Assembly (NCBI GenBank): GCA_035606355.1
Contig: DATNFO010000044.1
Coordinates: forward strand, 1-64,000
Source of the DNA: Sulfopaludibacter sp035606355
GTDB taxonomy: Bacteria; Acidobacteriota; Terriglobia; Bryobacterales; Bryobacteraceae
Length of the DNA stretch: 64,000 nt
Direction: 5' to 3'
This document shows, in pieces, positions 24,928 through 33,344 of this stretch. The position numbers and the translations under genes were made by a program. The notes below the pieces were generated by a model. The model was given only the letters and a program-made list of their open reading frames with translations. It made no database searches and had not been told where the DNA came from. The first letter of the stretch is position 1. Each line of letters begins with the position of its first letter.

Positions 24928-26307
24928 TCAAGCCCGGGCCGGTTGAACCGAGGATGTACCGGAACCGGTACCTGGAGTCCCGGAATCCGGGAGTTTTTCC
25001 ACGCGGACGCGTACGATGCGGTTGCGCTCCATCTCAAGGACGGTGAAGCGGCGTCCCGCGAAATCCACCGAGTCGCCGGTTTTGGGGATTGCTCCGAGGC
25101 GATAGAGGAGGAATCCGGCGAGCGTTTCGAATCCCGCTTCGGTAGGAATTTCGATATCGAACTCGCTTTCGAGATCGCGAATGCGGGTGGCGCCATCGAG
25201 CTCCACGGGCCCCGATTCCCGCCCGGAGCGCGCCGCTTTCTCGTCATGCTCGTCTTCAATGCGGCCGACAATCTGTTCGAGCACGTCCTCCACGGTGAGC
25301 ATGCCGGAGATCGTACCGAACTCGTCGACGACGAGCGCGAGATGCGAAGTGCCGCGGCGGAATTCCTGAAGCATCTGGGAGACGGGCTTGGTTTCGGGCA
25401 CGACGGGCGCGGGGCGCACGAGGTGAGCGATGCGGAAAGACTTGCTGGGCCGTCCGGTGCGTATGGCGCGGCGGCGCTCTTCCCACACCGGCAGCAGATC
25501 CTTGTAATGAAGGACACCAATGATTTTCGGCGGCGAACCATCAAACACGGGCAGGCGGGAATGTTTTTCGCGAATCATGGTGCTGAGGATGTCGTCGAGC
25601 GAGCTATTCGCATCGATGGAGACGATGTCATTGCGAGGCACCATAACCTCGCGCACCGCGACGGAATCCAGATCCAGCACGCGGTGAATGATGTCTTCCT
25701 GCAATTCGGGAAGATAGCCAAGCCCGCGGCTGGAACTTACGATGAGTTTCAATTCTTCGGCGGAATGTCCGCCGCCGTGCGCCGTTTTGCCTTCGAGGGT
25801 GCGGGAGAGGGCGCCGGCGGAACGTTCCACCACGACTACGAACGGCAGAGTGATGCGGTAGAACGCGAGGAGCGCGGGAGCCACCAGGGCGGCCAGGCGA
25901 TCGGCCTTCGCGATGGCGATATTCTTCGGCAGCACCTCGCCAAGCACCACATGAAAGTAAGAAATGATGAGGAACGAAAGAACGAAGGCGAGCGCGTGGA
26001 CATAGGGCAGCAGGTGGGCCGTGGTGCCCGGTTGAAGCACGGCGAGAAGAATGCCGTACAGCGTGTCTTCGCCGGCCCAGCCGAGTCCGAGACTGGCGAG
26101 AGTAACTCCCACTTGGGTTACGGAAAGAAGACGGCTGGGGTTCGATAGAAGATTGAGCGCCGCTTGCGCACCTGCGTGTCCGGATTCGGCCATTGTCCGC
26201 AATCGGGACTGCCGGACAGATACCAGCGCGACTTCAGCGGACGCAAAGAATGCGTTGACCGCGATGAGAAGGATAACTACGAGAATGCGAAGTGGGGAAT
26301 CAAACAC
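24928..26307 (-). CDS. CorC/HlyC (CNNM-type) membrane protein: DUF21, paired CBS, CorC_HlyC domains
   Basis: Encodes 459 residues from a GTG at 26307. Residues ~1-190 are the DUF21 membrane domain (ILVVILLIAVNAFFASAEVALVSVRQSRL, then three more helices). Residues ~205-340 are a CBS pair (REVMVPRNDIVSIDAN, GMLTVEDVLEQIVGRI). Residues ~360-440 form the CorC_HlyC domain (FETLAGFLLYRLGAIPKTGDSV). The family handles Mg/Co export or magnesium homeostasis; haemolysin is a historical label. The 222-bp upstream gap contains a strong hairpin series that could be its 5' leader. Confidence 0.93.
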   Translation of the reverse strand: MFDSPLRILVVILLIAVNAFFASAEVALVSVRQSRLRTMAESGHAGAQAALNLLSNPSRLLSVTQVGVTLASLGLGWAGEDTLYGILLAVLQPGTTAHLLPYVHALAFVLSFLIISYFHVVLGEVLPKNIAIAKADRLAALVAPALLAFYRITLPFVVVVERSAGALSRTLEGKTAHGGGHSAEELKLIVSSSRGLGYLPELQEDIIHRVLDLDSVAVREVMVPRNDIVSIDANSSLDDILSTMIREKHSRLPVFDGSPPKIIGVLHYKDLLPVWEERRRAIRTGRPSKSFRIAHLVRPAPVVPETKPVSQMLQEFRRGTSHLALVVDEFGTISGMLTVEDVLEQIVGRIEDEHDEKAARSGRESGPVELDGATRIRDLESEFDIEIPTEAGFETLAGFLLYRLGAIPKTGDSVDFAGRRFTVLEMERNRIVRVRVEKLPDSGTPGTGSGTSSVQPARA

Positions 26308-26348
26308 GCCGATAAAATTTTTCGCACGGCGCGCATAACCAAGCGCGG

Positions 26349-26431
26349 AGACGACCGTCTATCTCAGTAACCAACTAACTCCGTTACGTAGGGGCGTCCA
26401 CCACAGTATCCCCGGTGGGCGCCCTCCTTTT
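26349..26431. ncRNA. Candidate structured RNA or leader: three consecutive hairpins
   Basis: Three stems lie in a row in the gap between the CorC-type and receiver genes: AGACG-AC-CGTCT (26349-26360), GTAAC/GTTAC (26367-26387), and an 11-bp stem GGGCGTCCACC/GGTGGGCGCCC (26392-26424, with one G-T wobble on the plus strand). TCCTTTT follows the last stem on the plus strand. This could be a small RNA with a terminator (plus) or a folded leader of the CorC gene (minus). It matches no riboswitch class I can recognise. Confidence 0.35.
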
Positions 26432-26529
26432 GATCCGATTGTAAATCAAATGAGGCTTGGGTGTATGCCCCTCCGGTATCGAGCCGATAGCGGATCGCAC
26501 ATTCCGAGAGTACACTCAGTACGTATTAA

Positions 26530-26871
26530 ATGATCCTGCTGGCCGATGACGATCCGCTCTTCCTGCAGCGCAGTGAAAGTGTGCTGGCACGCGATGAATT
26601 CGTGTATTTCGCGCGCGATGGGCAGAGCGCGCGTGAGTTACTCGTGACCATAGGCGCAGATTTTACGATTGTATTGGTGAACGCGGAGATGGAAAACGGG
26701 GACGGCCTGGCGCTGATTCGCGAGATACGCGGGATGGCTCCGGACCTTCCTGTGATTGCGATTGGGGGCGGCGATCGCGCTCGCGAGGCCGGCGCTTGCG
26801 ATGTAGTGCGCAAGCCGCTGACCAGCGAGTGGCGCGGCGCCATCGAGCGCGCGCGTGCCGCCGGACGATAG
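26530..26871 (+). CDS. Stand-alone pseudo-receiver domain (phospho-acceptor Asp replaced by Asn)
   Basis: Encodes 113 residues, the length of a single response-regulator receiver domain. The acidic pocket ADDD is at residues 5-8 and the conserved lysine is in RKP (K95). The position of the phosphorylated aspartate reads IVLVNAEMENGDG, so residue 51 is Asn, and the switch Thr/Ser position is occupied by small or hydrophobic residues (VIAIGGG). It probably cannot be phosphorylated normally and may act as a constitutive or ligand-controlled interaction module. No histidine kinase is nearby. A reductase gene follows after 12 bases, so the two may be co-transcribed. Confidence 0.8.
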   Translation: MILLADDDPLFLQRSESVLARDEFVYFARDGQSARELLVTIGADFTIVLVNAEMENGDGLALIREIRGMAPDLPVIAIGGGDRAREAGACDVVRKPLTSEWRGAIERARAAGR

Positions 26872-26883
26872 GTGAAGTTACGA

Positions 26884-27516
26884 ATGCAAATTGGAATCCT
26901 TGGAAGCGGAAATGTGGGCGGGACGCTCGGCACGCGCTGGGCTCGCAACGGGCATCGGGTGGTGTTCGGGTCGCGGGAGCCGGAAGGCGAGAAGACGCGA
27001 AAGTTGGTGGCGGAGGCGGGCGGCAATGCGGCCGCGGCCGCGAACGCCGACATGGCGCGCATGAGCGAGGTGGTGCTGCTTTCCACGCCATCGGCAGCGA
27101 CGCAGCAGGCATTGCGCGGGGTGGGCGATCTGACTGGCAAAATTTTGATAGACGCCACCAATCCACTGCTACCGGACTTATCGGGGCTGTCGTTGGGGCT
27201 CTCCACATCGGAAGGCGAACGGGTCGCGCAGTGGGCGCCCGGTGCTCGCGTGGTGAAAGCGTTCAACACGGTGGGCTACGGGGTGATGGCGGATCCGCAG
27301 TTCTCCGGCGGTCCGGTCGCCATGTTTTATTGCGGCGACGATGCGGAGGCGAAGCAGACGGTGGCCGGGCTGATCGCCGAACTTGGGTTCGAGGCTCTGG
27401 ATGCGGGTCCGCTGACGCAGGCTCGTGTGCTGGAGCCGTTTGCGATGTTGTGGATCTCGCTCGCGGTGAAGTACGGCTACGGAGCGAACTTCGCGTTTTC
27501 GATGGTCAAGCGGTAA
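26884..27516 (+). CDS. NADPH-dependent F420 reductase / NAD(P)-binding oxidoreductase-like protein
   Basis: Encodes 210 residues from the ATG at 26884 (MQIGILGSGNVGGTLGTRWA). The Rossmann motif GSGNVGG (7-13) and the following VVFGSREPE, with Ser-Arg at the end of strand beta-2, suggest NADP preference. The body (VLLSTPSAATQQAL, ILIDATNPLLPDLSG, VVKAFNTVGYGVM) matches the family of NADPH:F420 oxidoreductase and YqeC-like reductases (pfam F420_oxidored). Whether this organism makes F420 is not visible, so a reductase of other substrates is possible. A GTG 12 bases upstream in frame is an alternative start. The stop lies 44 bases before a long inverted repeat. Confidence 0.78.
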   Translation: MQIGILGSGNVGGTLGTRWARNGHRVVFGSREPEGEKTRKLVAEAGGNAAAAANADMARMSEVVLLSTPSAATQQALRGVGDLTGKILIDATNPLLPDLSGLSLGLSTSEGERVAQWAPGARVVKAFNTVGYGVMADPQFSGGPVAMFYCGDDAEAKQTVAGLIAELGFEALDAGPLTQARVLEPFAMLWISLAVKYGYGANFAFSMVKR

Positions 27517-27560
27517 GGGCTTCGGGGGTTGTTCTCGTCGCGATCCATCCGCCTTTCGAC

Positions 27561-27650
27561 GCACCTTTTACCGCTCCCTCACGGTCACGGCTCCGTTAGC
27601 AGCATCAACTACATACGGAGCCGTGACTGTAAGGGAGCGGTAAAAGGTGC
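27561..27650. repeat. 90-bp inverted repeat between convergent genes
   Basis: Arms of 35 bases (27561-27595 and 27616-27650) pair with only two mismatches around a 20-base loop. The left arm begins GCACCTTTTACCGCTCCCTC. It lies between the F420-reductase-like gene and the converging ABC permease gene. It could act as a two-way transcription barrier or be a MITE-like remnant. Confidence 0.85.
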
Positions 27651-27678
27651 CGGGGATTCGAGTGCGTTCGCGGGGCCG

Positions 27679-27715
27679 TTAGCGGCCGGCCAGGAGGCCG
27701 GTTGCTCCGCACCAG
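27679..27715. repeat. Palindromic repeat forming the 3' end of the ABC permease gene
   Basis: On the plus strand GTTAGCGGCCGGCCAGGAGG, then CCGGTTGCTCCGCACC. On the minus strand this encodes the final residues and the TAA stop of the permease. It resembles the CCGGCC-TCC-GGCCGG hairpins at 51605 and 1886. Confidence 0.6.
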
Positions 27716-28686
27716 TAGAGCGAGGCGGCCCAGATCAGGATGCAGGGAAGTAGAATCAGCGGGCCGATGCTTGCGGTTGTGGCCGTCGCGAAGCCGATGG
27801 CGGCAGCTTGCACCAGGCCGCTCATCAGGCCCGAGCCCGTCGAGAAGCGCCATCGGATTTGCTCGCGATGATCGGTGACACTGTGATAGTGCCCGAAGGC
27901 GAGCGCGATGAGCGCACCGGAAATTCCGGGTAGGATGGCCAGCGGCAGCGTGAGCGGGATGGAGAGCGCCAGAAACGCAGCATCTTTGGCGGCGAGGATT
28001 TTCCAACCCGCGAGAGGCAACAGCCGGTAGCGCGAGAGTCCGCCTCCACCATCGAGCCCGAACAGCGACTGCGCGTAGCTGGAAAGCGCGAGTATGGTGA
28101 GCACGGTGACGGCGGTCAGCGCTTCGCGGGGGAGCGGCGGACCGAAGAGGCGCCAGCCGAGGGTGGTCAGCGAGAGCGCCAGCGCGCAGTAGAGGTCGAG
28201 CGTCGATAGCATCTCGCGGATATTTTTGCGAATCAGTTGATCGAGCGGACCCGGGAAGTGCGGCACGCGATGCCAGATTCCGCCGCGCGCCACCGGGAGC
28301 TCGCTGAGCGCGAACCCGGCGACAGCTACTCCGGCGATCAGCAGCCACAGGCTGAGTCCGATCTTGCCGCGCGCGCTCCAGATGGCGAGTCCCGCGATGA
28401 GCCACGTGATGGGATTGATCCACGGACTGATGGCGCGCAGGGCGCGACGTTCGCCGGGCAGCAGCGGCCAGAGCGCCAGGCGGGAACGCGGAATTTTTCG
28501 CAGCGGGTCTGTGCTGAGCGGAAACAGCAGAACGAGCCCGACGATGAGATAGACGAACGTGCCGGCTTTCTGCAGCAACAGAGCGGAGACGATGAAGAAG
28601 TTGTTCCCGGCGACCGATTGCAGCGAGCGCTGATCGCGGCGGAGAGCGCGGGCCAGCGCCCTCAGGATCGCGGTGAGCCGAGCCAT
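27679..28686 (-). CDS. ABC transporter membrane subunit, ABC-2-like
   Basis: Encodes 335 residues from the ATG at 28686 (MARLTAILRALARALRRDQ). A longer frame to 28773 would overlap the ATPase gene by over 100 bases and is rejected; the chosen start overlaps it by 25 bases. About eight hydrophobic segments are visible (NFFIVSALLLQKAGTFVYLIVGLVLLF, ITWLIAGLAIWSARGKIG, and others), with no other motif. It is most likely the permease partner of the adjacent ATPase. The last ~11 residues (WCGATGLLAGR) are encoded by a GC-rich palindromic repeat that also supplies the TAA stop. Confidence 0.72.
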   Translation of the reverse strand: MARLTAILRALARALRRDQRSLQSVAGNNFFIVSALLLQKAGTFVYLIVGLVLLFPLSTDPLRKIPRSRLALWPLLPGERRALRAISPWINPITWLIAGLAIWSARGKIGLSLWLLIAGVAVAGFALSELPVARGGIWHRVPHFPGPLDQLIRKNIREMLSTLDLYCALALSLTTLGWRLFGPPLPREALTAVTVLTILALSSYAQSLFGLDGGGGLSRYRLLPLAGWKILAAKDAAFLALSIPLTLPLAILPGISGALIALAFGHYHSVTDHREQIRWRFSTGSGLMSGLVQAAAIGFATATTASIGPLILLPCILIWAASLYWCGATGLLAGR

Positions 28687-29405
28687 TCGAGAGGTTCCAC
28701 GACGGGCGATTCGACGAGATCGAAGTAGTGCTGTTCGAGCGATTGCGGGAGTTCGGAAGGCGGCGAGTTCCACACCATTTTGCCGGCGCGGATCATGATG
28801 AGCTGCGTGGCAATCTGCTCCACCATGCTGAGTATGTGGGAGGTGAGGAACACGGTGACGCCGCGCGCGGCGGCGGCGATGAGCAGGTCGCGAATGATCT
28901 TGCTGGTGACGGGGTCGATGGCCTCGAACGGTTCATCGAGAAAGAGCACGCGCGGGTTCGGCAGCAGCGCCATGGCGAACGCGGTCTTCTTGCGCATGCC
29001 CTGCGAGCACGCGGCGGCGAAGGTGTTGCGGCCGTGCGCGAGGCTCAACGTGCGGAGGAGTTGCTCGGTGCGGTCGCGCGTCTCGTTTTTCGTGAGACCG
29101 TAGACGGAGCCGGTGAGGAGGAGATGCTCCTCGACGGTGAGATCGTCGAAAAGGCCGAGATCTTCCGGCAGCACGCCGATGATGCGCTTGAGTTCGAGGG
29201 GCCGGCGCGCGGGGTCGAGGCCGCAGACTTCCACGTGGCCGGCCGTAGGCTCCAGCAGGCCGGTCAACATTTTGACAGTCGTGCTCTTGCCCGCGCCGTT
29301 GGGACCGAGGAAAGAGCAGATGGCCCCCTGCCCGGTTTCGAAGGTGAGATCGTCGACGGCGACATGGTCGCCGAATCGACGGGTGAGGTTGCGGGCGGAG
29401 ATCAT
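28662..29405 (-). CDS. ABC transporter ATP-binding subunit
   Basis: Encodes 247 residues. Walker A is GPNGAGKST (34-42), Walker B is VLFLDEP, and the switch histidine is in LTSHIL. The signature motif is CSQGMRKK instead of LSGGQ, as in some ABC-2 exporters and Nat/Ccm-type ATPases. It belongs to a three-gene unit with the small membrane protein upstream (two-base gap) and the permease downstream (25-base overlap). The substrate is unknown; an export or membrane-remodelling role is likely because no binding protein is present. Confidence 0.92.
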   Translation of the reverse strand: MISARNLTRRFGDHVAVDDLTFETGQGAICSFLGPNGAGKSTTVKMLTGLLEPTAGHVEVCGLDPARRPLELKRIIGVLPEDLGLFDDLTVEEHLLLTGSVYGLTKNETRDRTEQLLRTLSLAHGRNTFAAACSQGMRKKTAFAMALLPNPRVLFLDEPFEAIDPVTSKIIRDLLIAAAARGVTVFLTSHILSMVEQIATQLIMIRAGKMVWNSPPSELPQSLEQHYFDLVESPVVEPLEWLGSPRS

Positions 29406-29407
29406 AA

Positions 29408-29743
29408 TTATCTAGACGAGCGAACGGCGTGAATTGTTCGAACGGCGCGGTGCATGGCGACGAGCACGATGACGGCCATGAACGCGGCGAAATACGGATG
29501 CTGGTAATGCAATGCCGTGGAGCGGATCACCATGTTGCCGGCGCGCCGGGTGACGGTATTGGGAGCGGTGCGGATGTGGTCGGAGGCATAGAGCGCGGCC
29601 GGGAACGCGACGCCGCCGATGAGCGCATCCCAAACGAAGCCGCTGCGCTTGGGTGTGCGCATGATGAGCGCGAGGCAAGCTCCGAGAAGGAAGCCGAGGC
29701 ACGCTCCGATGGCTGCGTTGCTGAAGATGAAGAACGGGATCAC
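29408..29743 (-). CDS. Small membrane protein, unknown, in ABC operon
   Basis: Encodes 111 residues with two or three membrane helices (IFSNAAIGACLGFLLGACLALIM, GFVWDALIGGVAFPAALYA, FAAFMAVIVLVAM). A glycine-zipper-like first helix (GACLGFLLGACLA) stands out. No family is recognised. The stop lies two bases before the ATPase start, so the gene is probably translated with the ABC genes and may be an accessory membrane subunit. GC content and codon use match its neighbours. Confidence 0.7.
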   Translation of the reverse strand: MIPFFIFSNAAIGACLGFLLGACLALIMRTPKRSGFVWDALIGGVAFPAALYASDHIRTAPNTVTRRAGNMVIRSTALHYQHPYFAAFMAVIVLVAMHRAVRTIHAVRSSR

Positions 29744-29784
29744 TCGATTTTAGCGCGATGAGGGGCATGGGAACGCTCGATGCT

Positions 29785-29811
29785 GGCAGCCGCGCTCCGC
29801 GCGGCACGTTA
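29785..29811. repeat. Palindromic repeat abutting the aspartoacylase-like stop codon
   Basis: On the minus strand the TAA stop (29811-29809) is followed by CG and then TGCCGCGCGGAGCGCGGCTG, which folds as GCCGCGC-GGA-GCGCGGC. A closely similar unit lies at 42037-42062, inside the 5' end of an unknown gene. Confidence 0.65.
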
Positions 29812-30759
29812 TGCATTAACCGCGGTTCGGCGGCCTACGCAGGCTACCGGCTGGCCTTGCACCATCGGTGGGGTTGCGACGACGTAGAGCACGACTCCGT
29901 CGAAGGGAGCTCTTACTTCGGCTATGGTCGATCCGAAGAAATCGGTGATGTGCGCGAGCAGGGTGCCTTGCGTGACTTCGGCATCAGGGGCGACGTGCGG
30001 ATACAGGAGGCCGGTCACCGGGCTGGTGAGCACTTCGACGGGGTCGAGAAAGACCGGACGGGAGAGCGCCGCGGGCCCTTCGGCGAGCATACCGAGTTCG
30101 CGCATCACACCGCGGATTCCATTGACGATGAGGTCGACCGAGGCGGTGTCGGTGCGGCCGAGCGCCCCGCTTTCAATGGTGATCGCGGGCTTGCCGCGCG
30201 TGATCGCGGTGTTCGAACAGTAGACCGAACGGGACGGGTCTTTGGGGCGGTCGCGGTCCACGACAATGTGGTCGATTCCGAAAGCCAGCGCGAGGCGGGC
30301 GATGCGCGCATCCAAGCCTGCATTGCCGCTGACGGTCTGGTATACATACGGGCGCAGCGACTCGTTGCCGTCGCCGCAGTGCAGATCGAGCAGCACATCG
30401 CAGGCATCGATCACTTCCGTGGTGATGGCGTGTGCGATGCGCTCGCTGACTGTGCCTGCGGCGTCGCCGGGATAGCAGCGGTTGAGATTCTTGCCGTCGA
30501 TGGGGCTGAAGTAGACAGTGCGTCCGAGGAAGGATGGCATATTCGCCACGTGGACGAGGATTGCGGTGCCGGAGAGCGCGGCGGGGTCCAGTTCGGTGAG
30601 GACGCGCTGCAGCGCGAGGATGGGCGGATATTCGTAACCATGATTCCCGGCGACCAGCGCCAGGGCGGGGCCAGGGCGCGCGCCGGTGATGGTGGTGACG
30701 GGGATTTCAGCGCCGGCGTCGCGGCCCGCGGGAACGGTGAGGGTGCGGGAGGTAAGCAT
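29809..30759 (-). CDS. Succinylglutamate desuccinylase / aspartoacylase family zinc carboxypeptidase-like protein
   Basis: Encodes 316 residues. Zinc ligands are read in GNHGYEYPP (H40, E43) and DLHCGDG (H127), the AstE/AspA pattern. Substrate-site features NLNRCYPG and the late catalytic glutamate region (TIESGALG) are also present. The C-terminal ~90 residues form the beta-rich cap (GLLYPHVAPDAEVTQGTLLAHITDFFG) resembling a lipoyl-like domain. The family deacylates N-acyl amino acids or trims amidated small molecules; the exact substrate cannot be told. It lies 30 bases downstream of the SDR gene, in line with thiE-SDR. Confidence 0.88.
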   Translation of the reverse strand: MLTSRTLTVPAGRDAGAEIPVTTITGARPGPALALVAGNHGYEYPPILALQRVLTELDPAALSGTAILVHVANMPSFLGRTVYFSPIDGKNLNRCYPGDAAGTVSERIAHAITTEVIDACDVLLDLHCGDGNESLRPYVYQTVSGNAGLDARIARLALAFGIDHIVVDRDRPKDPSRSVYCSNTAITRGKPAITIESGALGRTDTASVDLIVNGIRGVMRELGMLAEGPAALSRPVFLDPVEVLTSPVTGLLYPHVAPDAEVTQGTLLAHITDFFGSTIAEVRAPFDGVVLYVVATPPMVQGQPVACVGRRTAVNA

Positions 30760-30789
30760 CGCCGTCGATTGTATCAGCGGGCGGCGCGC

Positions 30790-31530
30790 TTAGCCGCGGC
30801 CTATGAACGGCATCTTCGTCGCCATCACGGTCATGAACTGCACGTTGGCGTCGAGCGGCAGGCCGGCCATATAAACCACCGCATCGGCGACGTGTTGCAC
30901 GTTCATGCGCGGCTCGATCGCGATTTCACCGCTGGCTTGCGGGACGCCTTCCGTCATGCGCTCCGTCATAGGAGTCGCTGCGTTGCCGATATCGATCTGG
31001 CCGCAGGCGATGTCGTATGGGCGGCAATCGAGCGAGAGGGATTTGGTGAGGCCGGTAATGGCGTGTTTCGTCGCGGTGTAGGGCGCCGAGCGCGGACGGG
31101 GAGAATGCGCGGATATGGAGCCGTTATTAATGATGCGGCCGCCGCGCGGCGATTGCGCCTTCATCATGCGGATGGCGTGCTTCGCACATAGGAAACTCGC
31201 CGTGAGATTGACCGCGACCACGTTGTTCCACTGCTCCAGCGTGAGGTCTTCGAAGGCGACGGGCGGTGCGCTTGTGCCGGCATTGTTGAAGAGCAGGTCG
31301 AGGCGGGGGAATTCGGCGGCAATGCGTGCGAACAGCGCGCTTACGGCATCCGGATCGGTGACATCGGCAGCGACCGCGAGCATCGGCGCGGCGGAGAGCG
31401 CCGCGGTTTCCTCGAGCTTACCGGCGCGCCGGCCGGCGATGGCGACCGAATATCCGGCGGAGGCCAGTGCGACTGCGACGGCGCGTCCAATGCCGGACCC
31501 GGCGCCGGTTACCAGGGCATACTTGGGCAT
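30790..31530 (-). CDS. Short-chain dehydrogenase/reductase
   Basis: Encodes 246 residues starting [15 protein letters not shown] at 31530. A much longer frame to 31695 would run deep into thiE and is rejected. Classical SDR features are the cofactor motif TGAGSGIG (8-15), the NNAG motif (82-85), a catalytic Ser in NNGSIS (138 or 140) and YTATK with Y151 and K155. The basic pair in [10 protein letters not shown] after strand beta-2 suggests NADP preference. It lies seven bases after thiE. The substrate is unknown. Confidence 0.92.
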   Translation of the reverse strand: MPKYALVTGAGSGIGRAVAVALASAGYSVAIAGRRAGKLEETAALSAAPMLAVAADVTDPDAVSALFARIAAEFPRLDLLFNNAGTSAPPVAFEDLTLEQWNNVVAVNLTASFLCAKHAIRMMKAQSPRGGRIINNGSISAHSPRPRSAPYTATKHAITGLTKSLSLDCRPYDIACGQIDIGNAATPMTERMTEGVPQASGEIAIEPRMNVQHVADAVVYMAGLPLDANVQFMTVMATKMPFIGRG

Positions 31531-31537
31531 AAGCGCA

Positions 31538-32176
31538 TTATAAGGAGGCCGCGAGTTGCTGCCACTCTTCCATCCGCCTGCGTAAAGTCTGCGCGCTGCT
31601 GGTGCCGGGGAAGAGGCCGCCGATGACGGCGACCGAGTCGGCGCCCGCTTTCCACACACCGGCAGCATTTTCGAGCGTGATGCCGCCGATGGCAACGAGG
31701 GGCTTCTCGACGAGTCCGCGGCATCGCGCCACTTCTGCGACGCCCACGACGGGATCGGGATTGTTCTTCGATGCCGTGGGGAAGACCGGTCCGAACGCTA
31801 CATAATCGACGGGCTCACCGCCGGCCGCGCAAAGCTGCTGCGGGTTGTGACTGGAGAAACCGACGATGGCGTCCGAACCGAGAATGCGGCGAGCATCGCG
31901 CGGGGACAGATCGTCCTGGCCGATATGCAGGCCGGCATTCAGGAGCATGGCAAAATCGGCGCGGTCATTCACGATGAGAGTTACGCCGGATTCGGCACAG
32001 AGGCGCGCCACTGTCTGGGAGATCGCAAAGAAATCGCGGTCCCAAAGAGCTTTGTGACGGATCTGGAGGATTTGAGCGCCGCCATCGATGAGCGCGGCGG
32101 CAGCGGCTTCGAAGCGCAGTCCGCGGGCGTCGACGGTGACGGAATCGAGGATCGGGTAGACGCGGGGCAGTTTCAT
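31538..32176 (-). CDS. thiE: Thiamine-phosphate synthase
   Basis: Encodes 212 residues. The TIM-barrel TenI/ThiE family is recognised by ILQIRHKAL (pyrophosphate/HMP site), [52 protein letters not shown] and [11 protein letters not shown]. The enzyme joins HMP-diphosphate and thiazole phosphate to make thiamine phosphate. IVNDRAD and HIGQDD are the best markers. It heads a likely unit with the SDR and aspartoacylase-like genes. It is isolated from other thiamine genes, and no TPP riboswitch is seen upstream. Confidence 0.93.
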   Translation of the reverse strand: MKLPRVYPILDSVTVDARGLRFEAAAAALIDGGAQILQIRHKALWDRDFFAISQTVARLCAESGVTLIVNDRADFAMLLNAGLHIGQDDLSPRDARRILGSDAIVGFSSHNPQQLCAAGGEPVDYVAFGPVFPTASKNNPDPVVGVAEVARCRGLVEKPLVAIGGITLENAAGVWKAGADSVAVIGGLFPGTSSAQTLRRRMEEWQQLAASL

Positions 32177-32215
32177 TGAGCGAAGTGCCTATGATAACGC
32201 CCCGCGCATCTGCTG

Positions 32216-33142
32216 CTAAACGTGCTTCCTTCCGTTGCGAACCCTGCGCCATGCAGCGAGGCCGAGCAGTCCGGATGCGAGCAATCCGCTGCTGAACGGC
32301 TCGGGGGTGGTGGTCTGCACTGCCGCGGTATTAGACAAACTCCAATTCACGATGTCCTGTGCTTCCCACCCGGCTCCGGTCGAGCCGGTGAAGCCCGCGA
32401 ATGCCGAAGTGGTGCCCAGAATAGAAGCGATATTCATCGGGAGCGCGTTGATGGCGGTGAAAGTGGAGCCTTTCGCCGGGTCGAGCAGGTTCACCGTGAG
32501 GGCGGTACCGTCATAGCTGATGGTGGCGGTCCACAGATCCCCGTTGGACATGCAACCTGCCGCGGTATTGCTGTTCTGCGCGGGCGTGCCGTTAGTGAAG
32601 CCGCAGGACGCATTGCCATAAACATTGGCGGAAGCTGTATCCGTCAGCGTGCCGTTGGTATCCACGGCGACGTGATTGCTGCTGTTGGGTTCCGCTGAGA
32701 AAAAGCCGAGGCTGTTCGGGTTGCCGTTGTTATAGGTGTCGAACTCAATTGCCAAAGAATTCGGCACACCTGCATAGCCCAAGCCAACGCCTGTGCCTCC
32801 GAGCCCGTTTGGATTTGCGGCAAGCACAAAGGTGATTCCGTCGGCCGGATCGACGCCGCCCGGATTCGTGAAGCGGAACTGGAATTGTGTGCTGAACGTG
32901 TCGTTTGAGCCGAGCGCAACCGGGACGGTGGTGTAGGCGGCCCCAGCCTGGTTACTGGACGCCGCGGTCAGCCGCAGCACGGTGCCGTCACCGGTAACGG
33001 TGGTCGTCGTGGTGCCGGTGGTGGTGAGGCCCGCGGTGCTGGAAAAACCGTTGTAGGTGAACAGTACCGCTGCATTGGCGGGCCCTGCCAGAATGGCCAG
33101 CGTAAAAGCCAGTCCGGCAGAGTAAAACAGTTGCTTCTTCAT
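32216..33142 (-). CDS. Secreted L-type-lectin-like PEP-CTERM protein
   Basis: Encodes 308 residues. GGAGGAGATGA precedes the ATG at 33142. Residues 1-24 are a signal peptide (LAFTLAILAGPANA). The middle resembles a legume-lectin-like jelly roll: FSTQFQFRFTNPGG, DGITFVLAANPNGLGGTG, SLAIEFDTYNNGNPNS and HVAVDTNGTLTD, with the Asp/Asn residues expected for Ca and sugar binding. The tail TPEPFSSGLLASGLLGLAAWRR followed by VRNGRKHV is a PEP-CTERM signal. It likely binds glycans at the cell surface or in the matrix. It is the second PEP-CTERM protein of the window. Confidence 0.88.
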   Translation of the reverse strand: MKKQLFYSAGLAFTLAILAGPANAAVLFTYNGFSSTAGLTTTGTTTTTVTGDGTVLRLTAASSNQAGAAYTTVPVALGSNDTFSTQFQFRFTNPGGVDPADGITFVLAANPNGLGGTGVGLGYAGVPNSLAIEFDTYNNGNPNSLGFFSAEPNSSNHVAVDTNGTLTDTASANVYGNASCGFTNGTPAQNSNTAAGCMSNGDLWTATISYDGTALTVNLLDPAKGSTFTAINALPMNIASILGTTSAFAGFTGSTGAGWEAQDIVNWSLSNTAAVQTTTPEPFSSGLLASGLLGLAAWRRVRNGRKHV

Positions 33143-33344
33143 TCATCTCCTCCGTAAGATTCATCTATTCCCTGGCGCACGATTCTCCCTATGGATGAGT
33201 GGCGAACGAATATCTTCAGGCTAAGCGGGACGGCCACCGGTTACAATCCGGCGGGTTCGGGAATGGCTTCGCGGTTGTGCGATCCCGCAGAGTAGAGCCG
33301 AGGAGATTGGAATCTTAGACGCTGAGTAAAAATACGATCCGCGA
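33143..33344. other. Intergenic region upstream of the lectin-like gene
   Basis: 202 bases without a credible ORF. A ribosome site for the lectin-like gene lies at its left end. Moderate GC-rich dyads are present (CGGTTACAATCCGG, GCGGGATCGC), but no riboswitch or terminator is recognised. Confidence 0.5.

Noticed and set aside
33143..33344. Possible riboswitch (c-di-GMP type) upstream of the lectin-like gene
   Set aside because: Some GC dyads recall GEMM elements, but the conserved core sequences are absent.
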